Source: Firmicutes bacterium UBA6806
GTDB taxonomy: Bacteria; Bacillota; Clostridia; Peptostreptococcales; Acidaminobacteraceae
Length of the DNA: 41,925 nucleotides
Direction of reading: 5' to 3'
NCBI GenBank assembly: GCA_002452745.1
Contig: DKFC01000004.1
Coordinates: 1-41,925 of the forward strand
Position 1 is the first letter of the stretch, and each line of letters opens with the position of its first letter. The position numbers and the translations under genes are program-made. Below, piece after piece: positions 16,337 through 25,600 of this stretch. The notes under the pieces were generated by a model that saw only the letters and a list, made by a program, of their open reading frames with translations, was not told where the DNA came from and did no database searches.

Positions 16337-16702
16337 ATGAAGATGGAAAAACTTACAGAGGCTGAGCTTGGCCTTGCTGAAATCATATGGGAGGCAGAGC
16401 CGATGTCGTCATCAGAGCTTGTGAGGATATGCGATAGCCGATTCAGCTGGAAAAAGTCAACCACCTATACCATGTTAAAGAGACTCCAAAGTAAGGGAAT
16501 TTTTAAAAATGAGTCAGGACTTATCACAGCACTGATTTCAAAAGAAACATATCACGTAAATCAAAGCAGAGTATTTGTGAAGGAAACCTTCGGGGGTTCA
16601 TTACCGAAATTCATAACGGCTTTCACTCGCAATCGAAAATTATCGAACCAGGAAGCGGAGGAACTAATCGAACTGATTGAGAGACATCGGGAGGAAAAGT
16701 AA
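16337..16702 (+). CDS. BlaI/MecI-family repressor (operon 2)
   Basis: 121 residues from ATG 16337, which has AAAGGAGAT upstream; ATG 16304 would lengthen it by 11 residues ahead of that site. It is a penicillinase-repressor winged helix: LTEAELGLAEIIWEAEPMSSSELV, then KKSTTYTMLKRLQSKGIF and a wing, with a C-terminal dimer segment ending in LIELIERHREE. Two CTACANNNTGTAG-type sites lie over and after its promoter. It is followed after one base by the BlaR-like gene, its presumed activating protease. It is a paralogue of the repressor at 10447 but quite diverged, so cross-binding of operators is plausible and untested. Confidence 0.93.
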   Translation: MKMEKLTEAELGLAEIIWEAEPMSSSELVRICDSRFSWKKSTTYTMLKRLQSKGIFKNESGLITALISKETYHVNQSRVFVKETFGGSLPKFITAFTRNRKLSNQEAEELIELIERHREEK

Positions 16703-16703
16703 A

Positions 16704-19052
16704 ATGGAAGCGATTTTTATAAAGATTTTAAACATGAGCTTAGGAGCGGTATTTGCCGTGCTATTTGTGCTGATTTTAAGGCAGCTCTTTAAGAGAGCGC
16801 CTAAGATATACTCATATGCTCTATGGGCAATTGTTTTTTTAAAGCTGATTGTCCCAGTTTCCATTGAATCGGATTGGAGTCTCATGCCCATTCACTCTGA
16901 GACCATTTCGACCGAAATAGGAATACAGAAAGTTCCCGAAATTCACAGTGGACGTCCAGTGGTTGACCAGTTTGTCAACCAAAGTCTTCCGCCAGCTGAT
17001 ACAGCGGCGAGCATCAATCCGATGCAGGTCATAGTGGGAGTCCTCATGGGGATTTGGATGATAGGGGCGTTTTTATTGCTTGCCTATAGTCTGTTTTCTT
17101 GGTTGCGTCTTAAAAGGCAATTAAGAGAAGCAAAACCGATTATAAATTCAGTTTGTTCAACTCATTTGAGAGATGCGGCGATTCAATTTACAGAAAACCA
17201 CGAAATCAATTTAGAGAATGTATTTTTGCAAGTGGGGTTGGAAACGCCATTTGTCTTTAGGGGCAATATCTATCTGCCAGAGGATTTAGAGGCTGAAAGG
17301 CTTCCAATCGTCTTGGTGCACGAGGCTGTTCACATGAGGCGCAAGGACCCTTACATAAAGACAATCGCTTATTTGACAGCTGTTGTGCACTGGTTCAATC
17401 CGTTTGCATGGCTGGCATTTCATAAGATGTCTGAGGATATGGAAAAATCCTGTGATGAAAAGGTCATTCAGCTCCTCGGAGAGGATATTAAGGCAGCCTA
17501 TGCCGAGTCACTGCTCTCATTTGGCATAGATAAGAACAAGCTCGGATACTGCCCGCTGGCTTTTGGAGAGAGCAACATCAAGTCGAGAATCAAAAATATC
17601 TTGAACTTTAAAAAAGTCAGTTTAAAAATGATGGCGTTGATTATTCTCCTAATTGTCGGACTTGGCGCTGGACTTATTTTGACTCCGAAAACGGATGAAC
17701 TGGATTTATCTTTTTTGAATCCAGACAATAATATTTCGGAATTTGCAGAGGCGGATATTGTAAGGGTGGATCAGCCTAGATTCAAAGGGTATACGCATCT
17801 GAGCGGAAAAGAGGTGGCTGAATGGATAGACTTAATTCAGTGGCAGGATAGCAAAGTGGATGAGGCACCAGATTTAGAGCCTACTTTTATAGTAGAGCAG
17901 CCTCAAAATGGTGTCAAAATCTGTCTGTATGAAACAATGCCCACACTTGTCTTGGTAACGGATGGCAGTCATATGAGATTCTTTGATATAGAGGAAGATT
18001 CATATAAAAAGATGATGCTGAAGGTGATGTCCAGATCCTATTTTGAACCCTATGAAACCGAAAGATTGCAGACACAGTCAGAAGAATTGCCTATAAGAGA
18101 AACAGATGACGTTAATTCAGTGTTGGCGTTAAACGAGGTATTAGATAGTCTTTTTGACGAAATTATGGAGAGTCCAAGTGCCTCGTCAAACCCAGAGGAT
18201 TACATTAAAGCACATCCAGAGGCTTATAAAGAGATAATAAGCTATGGGGGAAATACACTAATTTATAGTTTCGGCGCGTTTGAAGCAGGTGGTGAAAGTG
18301 GTTTAAAAGGGCATCTGATGATGCGTGCCTGCAAGGATATTTATGATGTTGAATCAGATGAAATAATAGCTGACACGGGACAGGCGTGGTATGATGCATT
18401 TAAAGCGAGGGCCTTTCAGCTTAAAGAGGAGATCTCACCAGAAGAATTTGAAAAGTACTACCCAAGATCAAAACAGCTTATTGATTTTCTGGAGGGGACA
18501 ACACAGGTTTATGGCGATCTCACCATTCTCCCAGATTATGAATACGATGGGCAGGATGTCGATCTTAAATTTGCTTATAGTGCCATTGCAAAGGCATCTA
18601 GGTCAAGTAGCAGATATGGCGAGCTAGGTGCCTTTCAGGTGATGTCGATTCAATTTCATGGACGATATCAAGAGGAAAATCAAGTAAAACTGTTTGTGAC
18701 AGTTTTTGAGGAGGGGTATCGGTTAAAAAGTGACGAAGTGTGGTCGGAAACTGGAAGTGTTATCCCGTATGCAATCACTTATGAAGATGATGGAACAGGG
18801 AAATACAATTGGATTAAAATACAGCAAAGTGAAGATGGGGGAAAGTTTGCAACTTCTATTAAAGCGTACTCGGTTATGCCTGTGAGCGGAAAGGAAATTC
18901 CCGGTCTGGCAGATAAAATAATTCAGGATTATGGCTCAGATGACCTTAAGAAGCTGCAACGGCAACATCTCATAGATCATCTCAACCGATATGGACAAAA
19001 GGGTGTTTACTTAGTGCATTCATATGATGATGAGAGAATTCCTCTGAATTGA
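16704..19052 (+). CDS. BlaR1-like M56 receptor peptidase with long non-PBP extracellular region
   Basis: 782 residues from ATG 16704, one base after the repressor stop, with GGGAGG upstream. N-terminal TM segments are at about 9-25, 38-52 and 108-133. The metallopeptidase motif is HEAVH (206-210) with Glu247 in MEKSCDE. A fourth TM segment (about 308-328, MMALIILLIVGLGAGLIL) is followed by ~450 extracellular residues. I find no penicillin-binding SxxK/KTG pattern there. A first part (~350-440) resembles a small beta domain, and the rest is mixed alpha/beta of unknown type. It would signal an extracellular ligand by cleaving its BlaI partner. Its last 46 bases overlap the end of the convergent pseudouridine synthase gene. 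Confidence 0.88.
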   Translation: MEAIFIKILNMSLGAVFAVLFVLILRQLFKRAPKIYSYALWAIVFLKLIVPVSIESDWSLMPIHSETISTEIGIQKVPEIHSGRPVVDQFVNQSLPPADTAASINPMQVIVGVLMGIWMIGAFLLLAYSLFSWLRLKRQLREAKPIINSVCSTHLRDAAIQFTENHEINLENVFLQVGLETPFVFRGNIYLPEDLEAERLPIVLVHEAVHMRRKDPYIKTIAYLTAVVHWFNPFAWLAFHKMSEDMEKSCDEKVIQLLGEDIKAAYAESLLSFGIDKNKLGYCPLAFGESNIKSRIKNILNFKKVSLKMMALIILLIVGLGAGLILTPKTDELDLSFLNPDNNISEFAEADIVRVDQPRFKGYTHLSGKEVAEWIDLIQWQDSKVDEAPDLEPTFIVEQPQNGVKICLYETMPTLVLVTDGSHMRFFDIEEDSYKKMMLKVMSRSYFEPYETERLQTQSEELPIRETDDVNSVLALNEVLDSLFDEIMESPSASSNPEDYIKAHPEAYKEIISYGGNTLIYSFGAFEAGGESGLKGHLMMRACKDIYDVESDEIIADTGQAWYDAFKARAFQLKEEISPEEFEKYYPRSKQLIDFLEGTTQVYGDLTILPDYEYDGQDVDLKFAYSAIAKASRSSSRYGELGAFQVMSIQFHGRYQEENQVKLFVTVFEEGYRLKSDEVWSETGSVIPYAITYEDDGTGKYNWIKIQQSEDGGKFATSIKAYSVMPVSGKEIPGLADKIIQDYGSDDLKKLQRQHLIDHLNRYGQKGVYLVHSYDDERIPLN

Positions 19053-19756
19053 TTGGAATTAAAGAAGTCCTCAAAAGGTTTAAAATAACGATTTTCAAGC
19101 GATGGAAGCGATATAAAACACTTGTCATCATAGGCCAGCTTGTAAGCCCACAGTGCAAGTGAATCGCCTTTATCCACTGGATTCCCATACTTGGCATCAC
19201 CTGAGACGGGATGACCAATAGCGGCTAGCTGAACGCGTATTTGATGCTGACGACCTGTATCGAGCCTAACCTCAATCAGGGATAGCGTCTCGGTAGCAGA
19301 TTTCATTACGTGGAGCCTTGTGTAGTGGAGTCTGGCTCTTTTTAGTGATGATAAATGAGAAGGCGGGGGTGAGTCATAGGCTTTGACAAAATTGGTCTTC
19401 TGATGAATTTCCAAATAGTGTTCGAGTGTACCGGAAGGCGGTATTTCACCAGTTACCACGGCGAGATATCGCTTTTCTACTTGTCTTGAAGAAAACCGCT
19501 GATTCATGGCGGCTAGTGACGCCTTGTTTTTTGCAAAGACGCATACGCCGCCAGTGTGCCTGTCAAGACGATGTATGAGGCCGATAAATGGCGTGTCTAT
19601 CCCGCGTGAAAATTCAAAGTAGTCCTCTATGAGATTCATCAATGTGAGAGAAGCGGATTTGTCTGATTGGACAGGGATATTCTGTGGTTTCACAACCACG
19701 AAAATATCTTTATCTTCGTAAATCATATCTAGTTTTGAAGCTGATTTATATGCCAT
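19007..19756 (-). CDS. RluA-family pseudouridine synthase
   Basis: 249 residues. The start at 19756 has AAAAGGAG eight bases upstream; a further in-frame ATG at 19831 would add residues with no ribosome binding site and cross a terminator hairpin. The catalytic motif is HRLDRHTGG with Asp65, plus IFVVVKPQNIPVQ near the N terminus, KRYLAVV, and LDTGRQHQIRVQLAAIGHPVSGDAKYG, all diagnostic of RluA enzymes. There is no S4 domain. It isomerises uridine in rRNA or tRNA; the target site cannot be told from sequence. Its 3' end overlaps the receptor gene on the other strand by 46 bases with no terminator between them. Confidence 0.92.
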   Translation of the reverse strand: MAYKSASKLDMIYEDKDIFVVVKPQNIPVQSDKSASLTLMNLIEDYFEFSRGIDTPFIGLIHRLDRHTGGVCVFAKNKASLAAMNQRFSSRQVEKRYLAVVTGEIPPSGTLEHYLEIHQKTNFVKAYDSPPPSHLSSLKRARLHYTRLHVMKSATETLSLIEVRLDTGRQHQIRVQLAAIGHPVSGDAKYGNPVDKGDSLALWAYKLAYDDKCFISLPSLENRYFKPFEDFFNSNQFRGILSSSYECTK

Positions 19757-19820
19757 TCTAAATTCTCCTTTTCTATGCAGAATCATTTTACTGCATTTGA
19801 CATGAAATATCAACAAACAG

Positions 19821-19846
19821 AAAAAAGCCATTACGAGTGTAATGGC
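19821..19846 (-). terminator. Terminator of the 91-aa gene (minus strand)
   Basis: GCCATTAC-GAGT-GTAATGGC (19827-19846) is a perfect 8-bp hairpin; on the minus strand it is followed by six T. Confidence 0.85.
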
Positions 19847-19871
19847 TAGATGATTCAGCAGTTATCGCTGA

Positions 19872-20147
19872 CTAAAATGCAGTTTTAAGATCGTATACAT
19901 GGTAATCAATCGGAAGTTCATCCACAACAAATTTCCCTAAAAATCCATTATGACCATTTATTTTGCTTTCAAGACATTTTTTTTCAGAGTCAGAGAGTAC
20001 TGCTCCGAAAAATTCACCAGTTGCCTTGGAAACCAGCCCGATTTGATTGTTGCTCTTTGTCAAAACACCTAAAAAATTTTTGCCAAATTGTGTGTTTTGA
20101 GTTGCATAGCAAGTACCATCTTCTAATAATAAGTAATTTTTCATCAT
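19872..20147 (-). CDS. Small protein of unknown function, 91 aa
   Basis: ATGATG start with TAGGAGGAAA upstream on the minus strand, its own promoter and its own terminator, so it is a real gene. It begins MMKNYLLLEDGTCY, which resembles the first strand of carbamoyl-phosphate synthase small subunits; carA here begins MKGYLVLEDG. The rest (GKNFLGVLTKSNNQIGLVSKATGEFFGAVL and a basic/polar C-terminal half) is not recognised. There is no signal peptide, TM segment or cysteine motif. It looks like a compact, mostly beta cytosolic protein. I assign no function; the CarA resemblance may be chance. Confidence 0.75.
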   Translation of the reverse strand: MMKNYLLLEDGTCYATQNTQFGKNFLGVLTKSNNQIGLVSKATGEFFGAVLSDSEKKCLESKINGHNGFLGKFVVDELPIDYHVYDLKTAF

Positions 20148-20234
20148 TTTCCTCCTATTCTTGTCTCACGGGACAACTTTAATAAATGAAAATTAATTTT
20201 TATGCAATGTTTTGTATAAATATTTATTGAAATT

Positions 20235-20262
20235 ATTATAGCATATTTGAAGAACAATGCAA
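20235..20262 (-). promoter_or_regulatory. Promoter of the 91-aa gene
   Basis: On the minus strand TTGCAT (20257-20262), 16 bases, TATAAT (20235-20240) preceded by TGC, making an extended -10. Confidence 0.7.
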
Positions 20263-20371
20263 TAGAAAATCGAAAAAAAATAAAAAAATGATTACAGAAA
20301 TTATAAGCATATATATGAAGCGAATAAACTTGATCTTTTAGGGTATTATATTAACTTGAGGAGGTAATCTT

Positions 20372-20908
20372 ATGGAACGCATGATAAACAACCTCAACCA
20401 TTATAATGTATCTCAAACAGAAAGAAAAGTTAATTTTGAGTCCAAGATCAATTTTTCTGTTGATAGTGGTACTGAAAAGCCCTCTATAAGGGAAAGCAAG
20501 TATGTCGAACCTCAAGACAGAATTGAAAAACTCAAAGAAATATACAGTGAAAAAGTGCTCAAGAAAATGGGCGTGATTCCTTGTGAAACCTGTGAAGCCA
20601 GAACCTATGTGGATGGATCAGACGATCCGGGGGTCTCTTTTAAAACGCCTACCAATATTTCACCAGAGGCTTCTGAATCAGCAGTTGCATCCCACGAGGG
20701 TGAACATGTGGCAAACGAAACGTCAAAGGCACGGCAAGAGGGGCGAGAGGTCGTCTCCCAAAGCGTTCAAACCTTTAAGGCCATTTGTCCAGAGTGTGGT
20801 CGCATGTATACCTCAGGGGGCGTCACGAAGACGACAACAGCGGCGAAATCAGAATATGGACATGCGGATTCAGAGGCAGAGGGAAACCTTGTAGACATGA
20901 TGGTTTGA
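20372..20908 (+). CDS. SprA-related putative zinc metalloprotease
   Basis: 178 residues, ATG with GAGGAGG upstream. The core is a conserved Firmicutes domain: CETC (71-74), DGSDDPGVSFKTPT (81-94), the zinc-protease-like HEGEH (108-112, fitting HExxH), SQSVQTF and CPECG (139-143), ending in YTSGGVT. The two CxxC pairs probably form one zinc knuckle around the HEGEH helix. Residues 1-50 are polar and probably disordered. There is no signal peptide. It resembles the family annotated as putative metalloprotease of the SprA/CJM1_0395 type, whose proteolytic activity is not established as far as I know. It is closed by its own terminator. Confidence 0.75.
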   Translation: MERMINNLNHYNVSQTERKVNFESKINFSVDSGTEKPSIRESKYVEPQDRIEKLKEIYSEKVLKKMGVIPCETCEARTYVDGSDDPGVSFKTPTNISPEASESAVASHEGEHVANETSKARQEGREVVSQSVQTFKAICPECGRMYTSGGVTKTTTAAKSEYGHADSEAEGNLVDMMV

Positions 20909-20962
20909 GTGTTTCATGCCCTCGATTTTGCCTTTGTTTTAAGTGCCTATAACCTTGTTAAC

Positions 20963-20994
20963 AAAACGTTCATTAAATCAGTGAGCGTTTTTTT
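20963..20994 (+). terminator. Terminator after the putative metalloprotease
   Basis: AAAACGTTCA pairs with TGAGCGTTTT (one G-U pair), followed by a run of T. Confidence 0.75.
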
Positions 20995-21072
20995 CAAAAA
21001 ACTATTGCATAAATATTTATACTAATGTATAATTACTTAAAAATTAACTTGACTTATGAAGGAGTGAATGTG

Positions 21073-21417
21073 ATGAAGGAAAAGATTATCGTTGTTTACA
21101 GCGAAGGAACCAATGGCGCATCAATGCTGGAGTGGATGGAAAGGCAGGCTCATACGGATATTGTAGCTGTAAATTTTGCAGATGATGATGCTTTTCTATT
21201 GTCCAATACTGCCATGATTGTGGGAGCAAAAAAGGTTTATATGATAGATTTGATGAGTGCCGCTGAAGCATCTCAAACAGCTGAGGAATTCATCACCAGT
21301 AAACTTTTAAAAATCGCTCAAAAGGAACAGGCAAGTACGATTATCGCTTCTGATGACACTTGCAAGCTCTTGCTTAAGCACAATCCACCTATAGCGGTTA
21401 AGTCATTAGTTTCATAG
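21073..21417 (+). CDS. ArgG-like N-terminal domain protein, truncated, degenerate PP-loop
   Basis: 114 residues from ATG 21073 (AAGGAG nine bases upstream). The order of elements follows the N-terminal ATP-pyrophosphatase domain of argininosuccinate synthase. First strand IIVVYSEGTNGASM sits where ArgG has AYSGGLDTS, then DIVAVNFADDD, GAKKVYMIDL, and a helix ITSKLLKIAQKEQASTIIASDD where ArgG has IAKKLVEIAEKEGA. The PP-loop SGGLDTS is replaced by SEGTNGAS, so catalysis is unlikely, and the synthetase domain (about 280 residues) is absent. It has its own terminator and lies 126 bases before carA, whose product feeds arginine synthesis. It could be a relic or a sensor of ATP or arginine intermediates. 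A generic Rossmann/USP-like protein is the alternative. Confidence 0.6.
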   Translation: MKEKIIVVYSEGTNGASMLEWMERQAHTDIVAVNFADDDAFLLSNTAMIVGAKKVYMIDLMSAAEASQTAEEFITSKLLKIAQKEQASTIIASDDTCKLLLKHNPPIAVKSLVS

Positions 21418-21426
21418 TAAAGCGGA

Positions 21427-21458
21427 ATGCATCATAAACTCATATGATGCATTTTTTT
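21427..21458 (+). terminator. Terminator upstream of carA
   Basis: ATGCATCATA (21427-21436) pairs with TATGATGCAT (21443-21452), followed by seven T. Between it and carA only a small TAATGTA/TACATTA stem just before the ribosome binding site is seen; no PyrR-type anti-terminator is evident. Confidence 0.85.
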
Positions 21459-21543
21459 AAGTCATTTCCAAAGGAAATCCCAAGATGTAAAATAATTCAG
21501 GTTAATTAATAATGTACGAGATACATTAATTATTGGAGGGTGT

Positions 21544-22644
21544 ATGAAAGGATATTTAGTATTGGAGGACGGATTTGTCCTCAAGGGAAAACTGTTTGGG
21601 TCAACTGAGGAAACCATTGGAGAGGTGGTTTTCAATACCGGCATGACAGGATACGAGGAAATTATTACCGATCCGTCTTACTTTGGACAGATTGTTATTT
21701 TGACATATCCGATTATCGGAAACTATGGCATTAATTTAGAGGATGTGCAATCAAAATCACCTCAAATCAAGGGACTCATCGTCAGGGAGTTTGTGGAGGC
21801 CTTTTCAAACTGGCGAGGTAAAATGACCTTGTCAGAGTATCTGGCTGAACACAAGATCATAGGCATTCAACAAGTTGACACCAGAGCATTGGTGAAGCAT
21901 ATAAGAGACAAGGGAACGATGGCAGGGGTTATCGTCTCAGAAAAAGTTTATGAATCTGTTGAAGGTAGCTTAGAAGCGCTTTTCAAAAATCGCGGAGAAC
22001 TAGTCACTGGTGAAACACTGCTTGAGAGGGTTTCCACAGAAGAAGCCTATGATATAGACAGAGCTGAAAGCGGTAAGCGGATTGCGGTGCTGGATTTTGG
22101 CATCAAGAAAAACATCTTGGAATCATTGGCACACAGAGCGGGTAAACTCAGGGTTTTTCCAGCGTTTACAAGTGCGCAAGACGTTCTGGCTTTTGAGCCA
22201 GACGGGATATTTTTATCCAATGGTCCTGGCGACCCAGAGGATTATCAGTCTGTGGTATCCGTGGTCAAAGAATTGATCGAAAAAAAACCAACTTTTGGGA
22301 TTTGTCTTGGACATCAGTTGATTGCATTGGCACTTGGCGCAAAGACTGAAAAACTCAAATTTGGACATAGGGGCTCAAACCACCCAGTCAAAGATATCAC
22401 CATAGAGAAAGTGATGATTACCTCTCAAAATCATGGTTATGTCGTAGTGGAATCTTCTTTGGAACCACTTGATGTGACCATCACACACCGAAATGTAAAC
22501 GACAATTCCATAGAGGGATTGAAATACAATAGCAGGCCTGTTTTCAGTGTTCAATACCATCCGGAGGCATCTCCAGGGCCGGGCGATTCCGCCTATCTGT
22601 TTGACCGATTTATGACGATGATGGAGGCTGAAAACAATGCATAA
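21544..22644 (+). CDS. carA: Carbamoyl-phosphate synthase small (glutaminase) subunit
   Basis: 366 residues, ATG with GGAGGG upstream. The N-terminal CPSase small-chain domain (YLVLEDGFVLKGKLFG, GEVVFNTGMTGYEEIITDPSY) is followed by a class I glutamine amidotransferase with nucleophile C254 in GICLGHQ, H339 and E341 in YHPEASPGP. It releases ammonia from glutamine and channels it to CarB for carbamoyl phosphate, used in pyrimidine and arginine synthesis. Its end overlaps the carB start by eight bases, which indicates translational coupling. No pyr or arg genes other than the ArgG-like stub are adjacent. Confidence 0.97.
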   Translation: MKGYLVLEDGFVLKGKLFGSTEETIGEVVFNTGMTGYEEIITDPSYFGQIVILTYPIIGNYGINLEDVQSKSPQIKGLIVREFVEAFSNWRGKMTLSEYLAEHKIIGIQQVDTRALVKHIRDKGTMAGVIVSEKVYESVEGSLEALFKNRGELVTGETLLERVSTEEAYDIDRAESGKRIAVLDFGIKKNILESLAHRAGKLRVFPAFTSAQDVLAFEPDGIFLSNGPGDPEDYQSVVSVVKELIEKKPTFGICLGHQLIALALGAKTEKLKFGHRGSNHPVKDITIEKVMITSQNHGYVVVESSLEPLDVTITHRNVNDNSIEGLKYNSRPVFSVQYHPEASPGPGDSAYLFDRFMTMMEAENNA

Positions 22645-25600
22645 TAATGGAATGAATATAAACGGAATAAATCCAAAAGAGATAAATCAAAAGAGAAGAG
22701 TGCTGATTATCGGGTCAGGCCCAATTGTCATCGGTCAAGGGGCTGAGTTTGACTACTCGGGCAGCCAAGCCTGCAAAGTTTTAAAAGAAGAAGGGCACTA
22801 TACGGTTTTAGTGAACAACAACCCTGCAACCATTATGACAGACCACGAGATGGCAGATGCTGTCTATTTAGAACCTGCACAAGTTGAATTTATAGAAAAA
22901 ATCATCATCAAGGAAAGACCCAATGCCATTATCCCGGGAATTGGTGGGCAGACGGGTCTTAATGTGGCGGTTAATCTACACGACCAAGGTCTTTTGGAGA
23001 AGTATGGCATAGAAGTTTTGGGAACTACCATTGAGGGCATTAAGAAATCGGAAGATAGAGATTTGTTTAAAAAAGCCATGGAAAAAATCGGTGTGCCTGT
23101 TTTGCAGAGTTATGCAGTGACCACCTATCAAGAAGCGCTTGAATGTCTTGATCACTTAGAACTTCCCGTGGTTGCAAGACCAGCCTATACACTTGGGGGA
23201 ACTGGTGGTGGCATTTGCCATACCATGAAAGAGTTTGAGGAGATTGTCAAGAGAGGGCTTGCACTTTCGCCAGTAAGTCAAGTGCTGATTGAGAAGTCCT
23301 TGATGGGGTGGAAGGAAATCGAGTACGAACTCATGAGAGATGGCTCTGGAAACTGCATCACTGTCTGCAATATGGAAAACATAGACCCACTGGGGGTTCA
23401 TACAGGAGACAGCATCGTCGTGGCGCCGTCCCAGACTTTAAGTGATAAAGAATATCAAATGCTCCGCAAGGCGGCAATTGACATTGCAAACGAACTCGAG
23501 ATTGTGGGAGGATGCAATGTTCAATATGCCCTTGATCCCAAGAGCTTTCAGTTTTATGTCATTGAGGTCAATCCCCGTGTGAGCCGTTCTTCTGCACTTG
23601 CTTCGAAGGCTACTGGCTACCCAATTGCAAAAGTCTCCACTAAAATTGCACTGGGATACGATATGGATGAAATCGTAAACGATATTACGCAGAAGACAAA
23701 AGCCTGTCATGAACCTGCACTAGACTACTGTGTGGTGAAGTTTCCAAAGTGGGCTTTTGACAAGTTTCCAGAAGGAGATAAGAGTCTTGGAACGACTATG
23801 AAAGCCACAGGCGAAGTCATGGCAATCGGAAATAATTTTGAGGCGGCATTTTTAAAAGCGATTCGGTCGCTTGAACTCAATCAGTACAGTTTGATCTTTG
23901 AGCCTCTCAGAAATATGGTGCTTGAAGAGCTGTTCGAAGAAATTGCAAAACCAAAGAGCGATCGAATTTTTTATGTTGGAGAACTGCTGAGACGTGAAGT
24001 AAGTATTGCCAGTATTCACGCTAAAACAGAAATCGACTTGTTCTTTCTCCATAAGCTGAAAAAAATTATCGAATTTGAAAAAATGGTTAAGAAGTCAACA
24101 CTGGACTCCATTGATAAAGACCAGTTTTATGAGATGAAGCGAATAGGTATTTCGGATGCATTTCTGTCAAAACATCTGCTTGGTACGCCAGATGAGATGA
24201 CGATTAGAGAAAAGCGAAAACAACTTGGGATTATGCCAACTTATAAGATGGTGGACACATGTAGTGGTGAGTTCGAGGCATTGACACCTTACTATTACTC
24301 AACTTACGATACATTTGATGAGAACGTCAGAACTGATAAAAAGAAAGTTATTGTCATTGGTTCAGGCCCTATCAAAATAGGTCAAGGTGTGGAGTTTGAT
24401 TACTGCTCAGTTCATGGAATTAAAGCGCTGAAACAACAAGGTTATGAGGGCATTATCATCAACAATAATCCTGAGACGGTCAGTACAGACTTTGACGTTT
24501 CAGACAAGCTCTACTTTGAACCGATTACTGTAGAGGATGTATTGAACATCGTGGATTTTGAAAAACCTGATGGTGTCATCGTGCAGTATGGCGGGCAAAC
24601 TGGTCTCAAACTTGCGGAAGTACTTAAGGATTTAATCATCGGAACCACTTATGAAAACACAGAGGCCTCTGAGAACCGCGAAGACTTTTATGCACTTCTG
24701 GACGAAGTGGAAATTGCACATCCAGAAGGTCTTACGGCGGATACGGTTGGAGCGGCAATGCAGATTGCCGAAGGCTATGGATATCCAGTTCTCGTCAGAC
24801 CAAGCTATGTTATTGGCGGTTTGGGAATGAAAATTATAGATGATGCTCAAGAACTTAAAGAATATGCTGCCATGCTCTTTGCACTTGGAAATGACCACTT
24901 GCTTGTGGATCGTTATATCAGGGGTATGGAAATCGAAATAGATGCCATTTGCGATGGCGAAGATATTTTGATTCCCGGTATCATGGAGCATCTCGAAAGA
25001 GCGGGTATTCACTCAGGAGACAGTATTTCAATCTATCCTTCAAAAGCATTGACCCCAGCTTTGAAAAAAGAACTTTTAAAATTGACACAAAAATTGTCTA
25101 AGACATTTGATGTCAAAGGACTTATGAATATCCAACTCGTTGAGAAGGATGGAATCTTCTACTGCATCGAAATAAATCTGAGAGCATCTAGAACCGTGCC
25201 TTTTTTAAGTAAGATTACGGGTGTCCCTATGATTGCGCTTGCAACTGGAGTCATGCTTGGAAAATCACTTAAAGAAATGGCGTATGGGCTTGGACTCTAT
25301 CCGGAACAACCACTTTATGCGGTTAAAATTCCAGTGTTTTCAAATGATAAATTGGTTGGAGTTGACGTGGAACTCGGACCAAACATGAAATCTACTGGTG
25401 AGATGATGTGTATTGAGTCCACCGTGGATAAGGCTTTGGCAAAGGGATTTATGGCCATAGGCAATTCATTTAATCATCACGGCAAAGTGGTCTGCATCAT
25501 AGATGCATTAGATAGCAAAACGGAAGAGGCCCTTGAAATCATGAATCAATTTAAGACGATTGGATATGAACTTGTCACCGATGAGGAGACGGCAAGTCTA

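Noticed and set aside
21470..21543. PyrR attenuator or arginine operator upstream of carA
   Set aside because: Only a 7-bp AT-rich stem is present; no anti-terminator/terminator pair beyond the previous gene's terminator and no clear ARG box.
24632..25012. Minus-strand 126-codon ORF inside carB
   Set aside because: Antisense to a full-length, highly conserved carB; no start signals.
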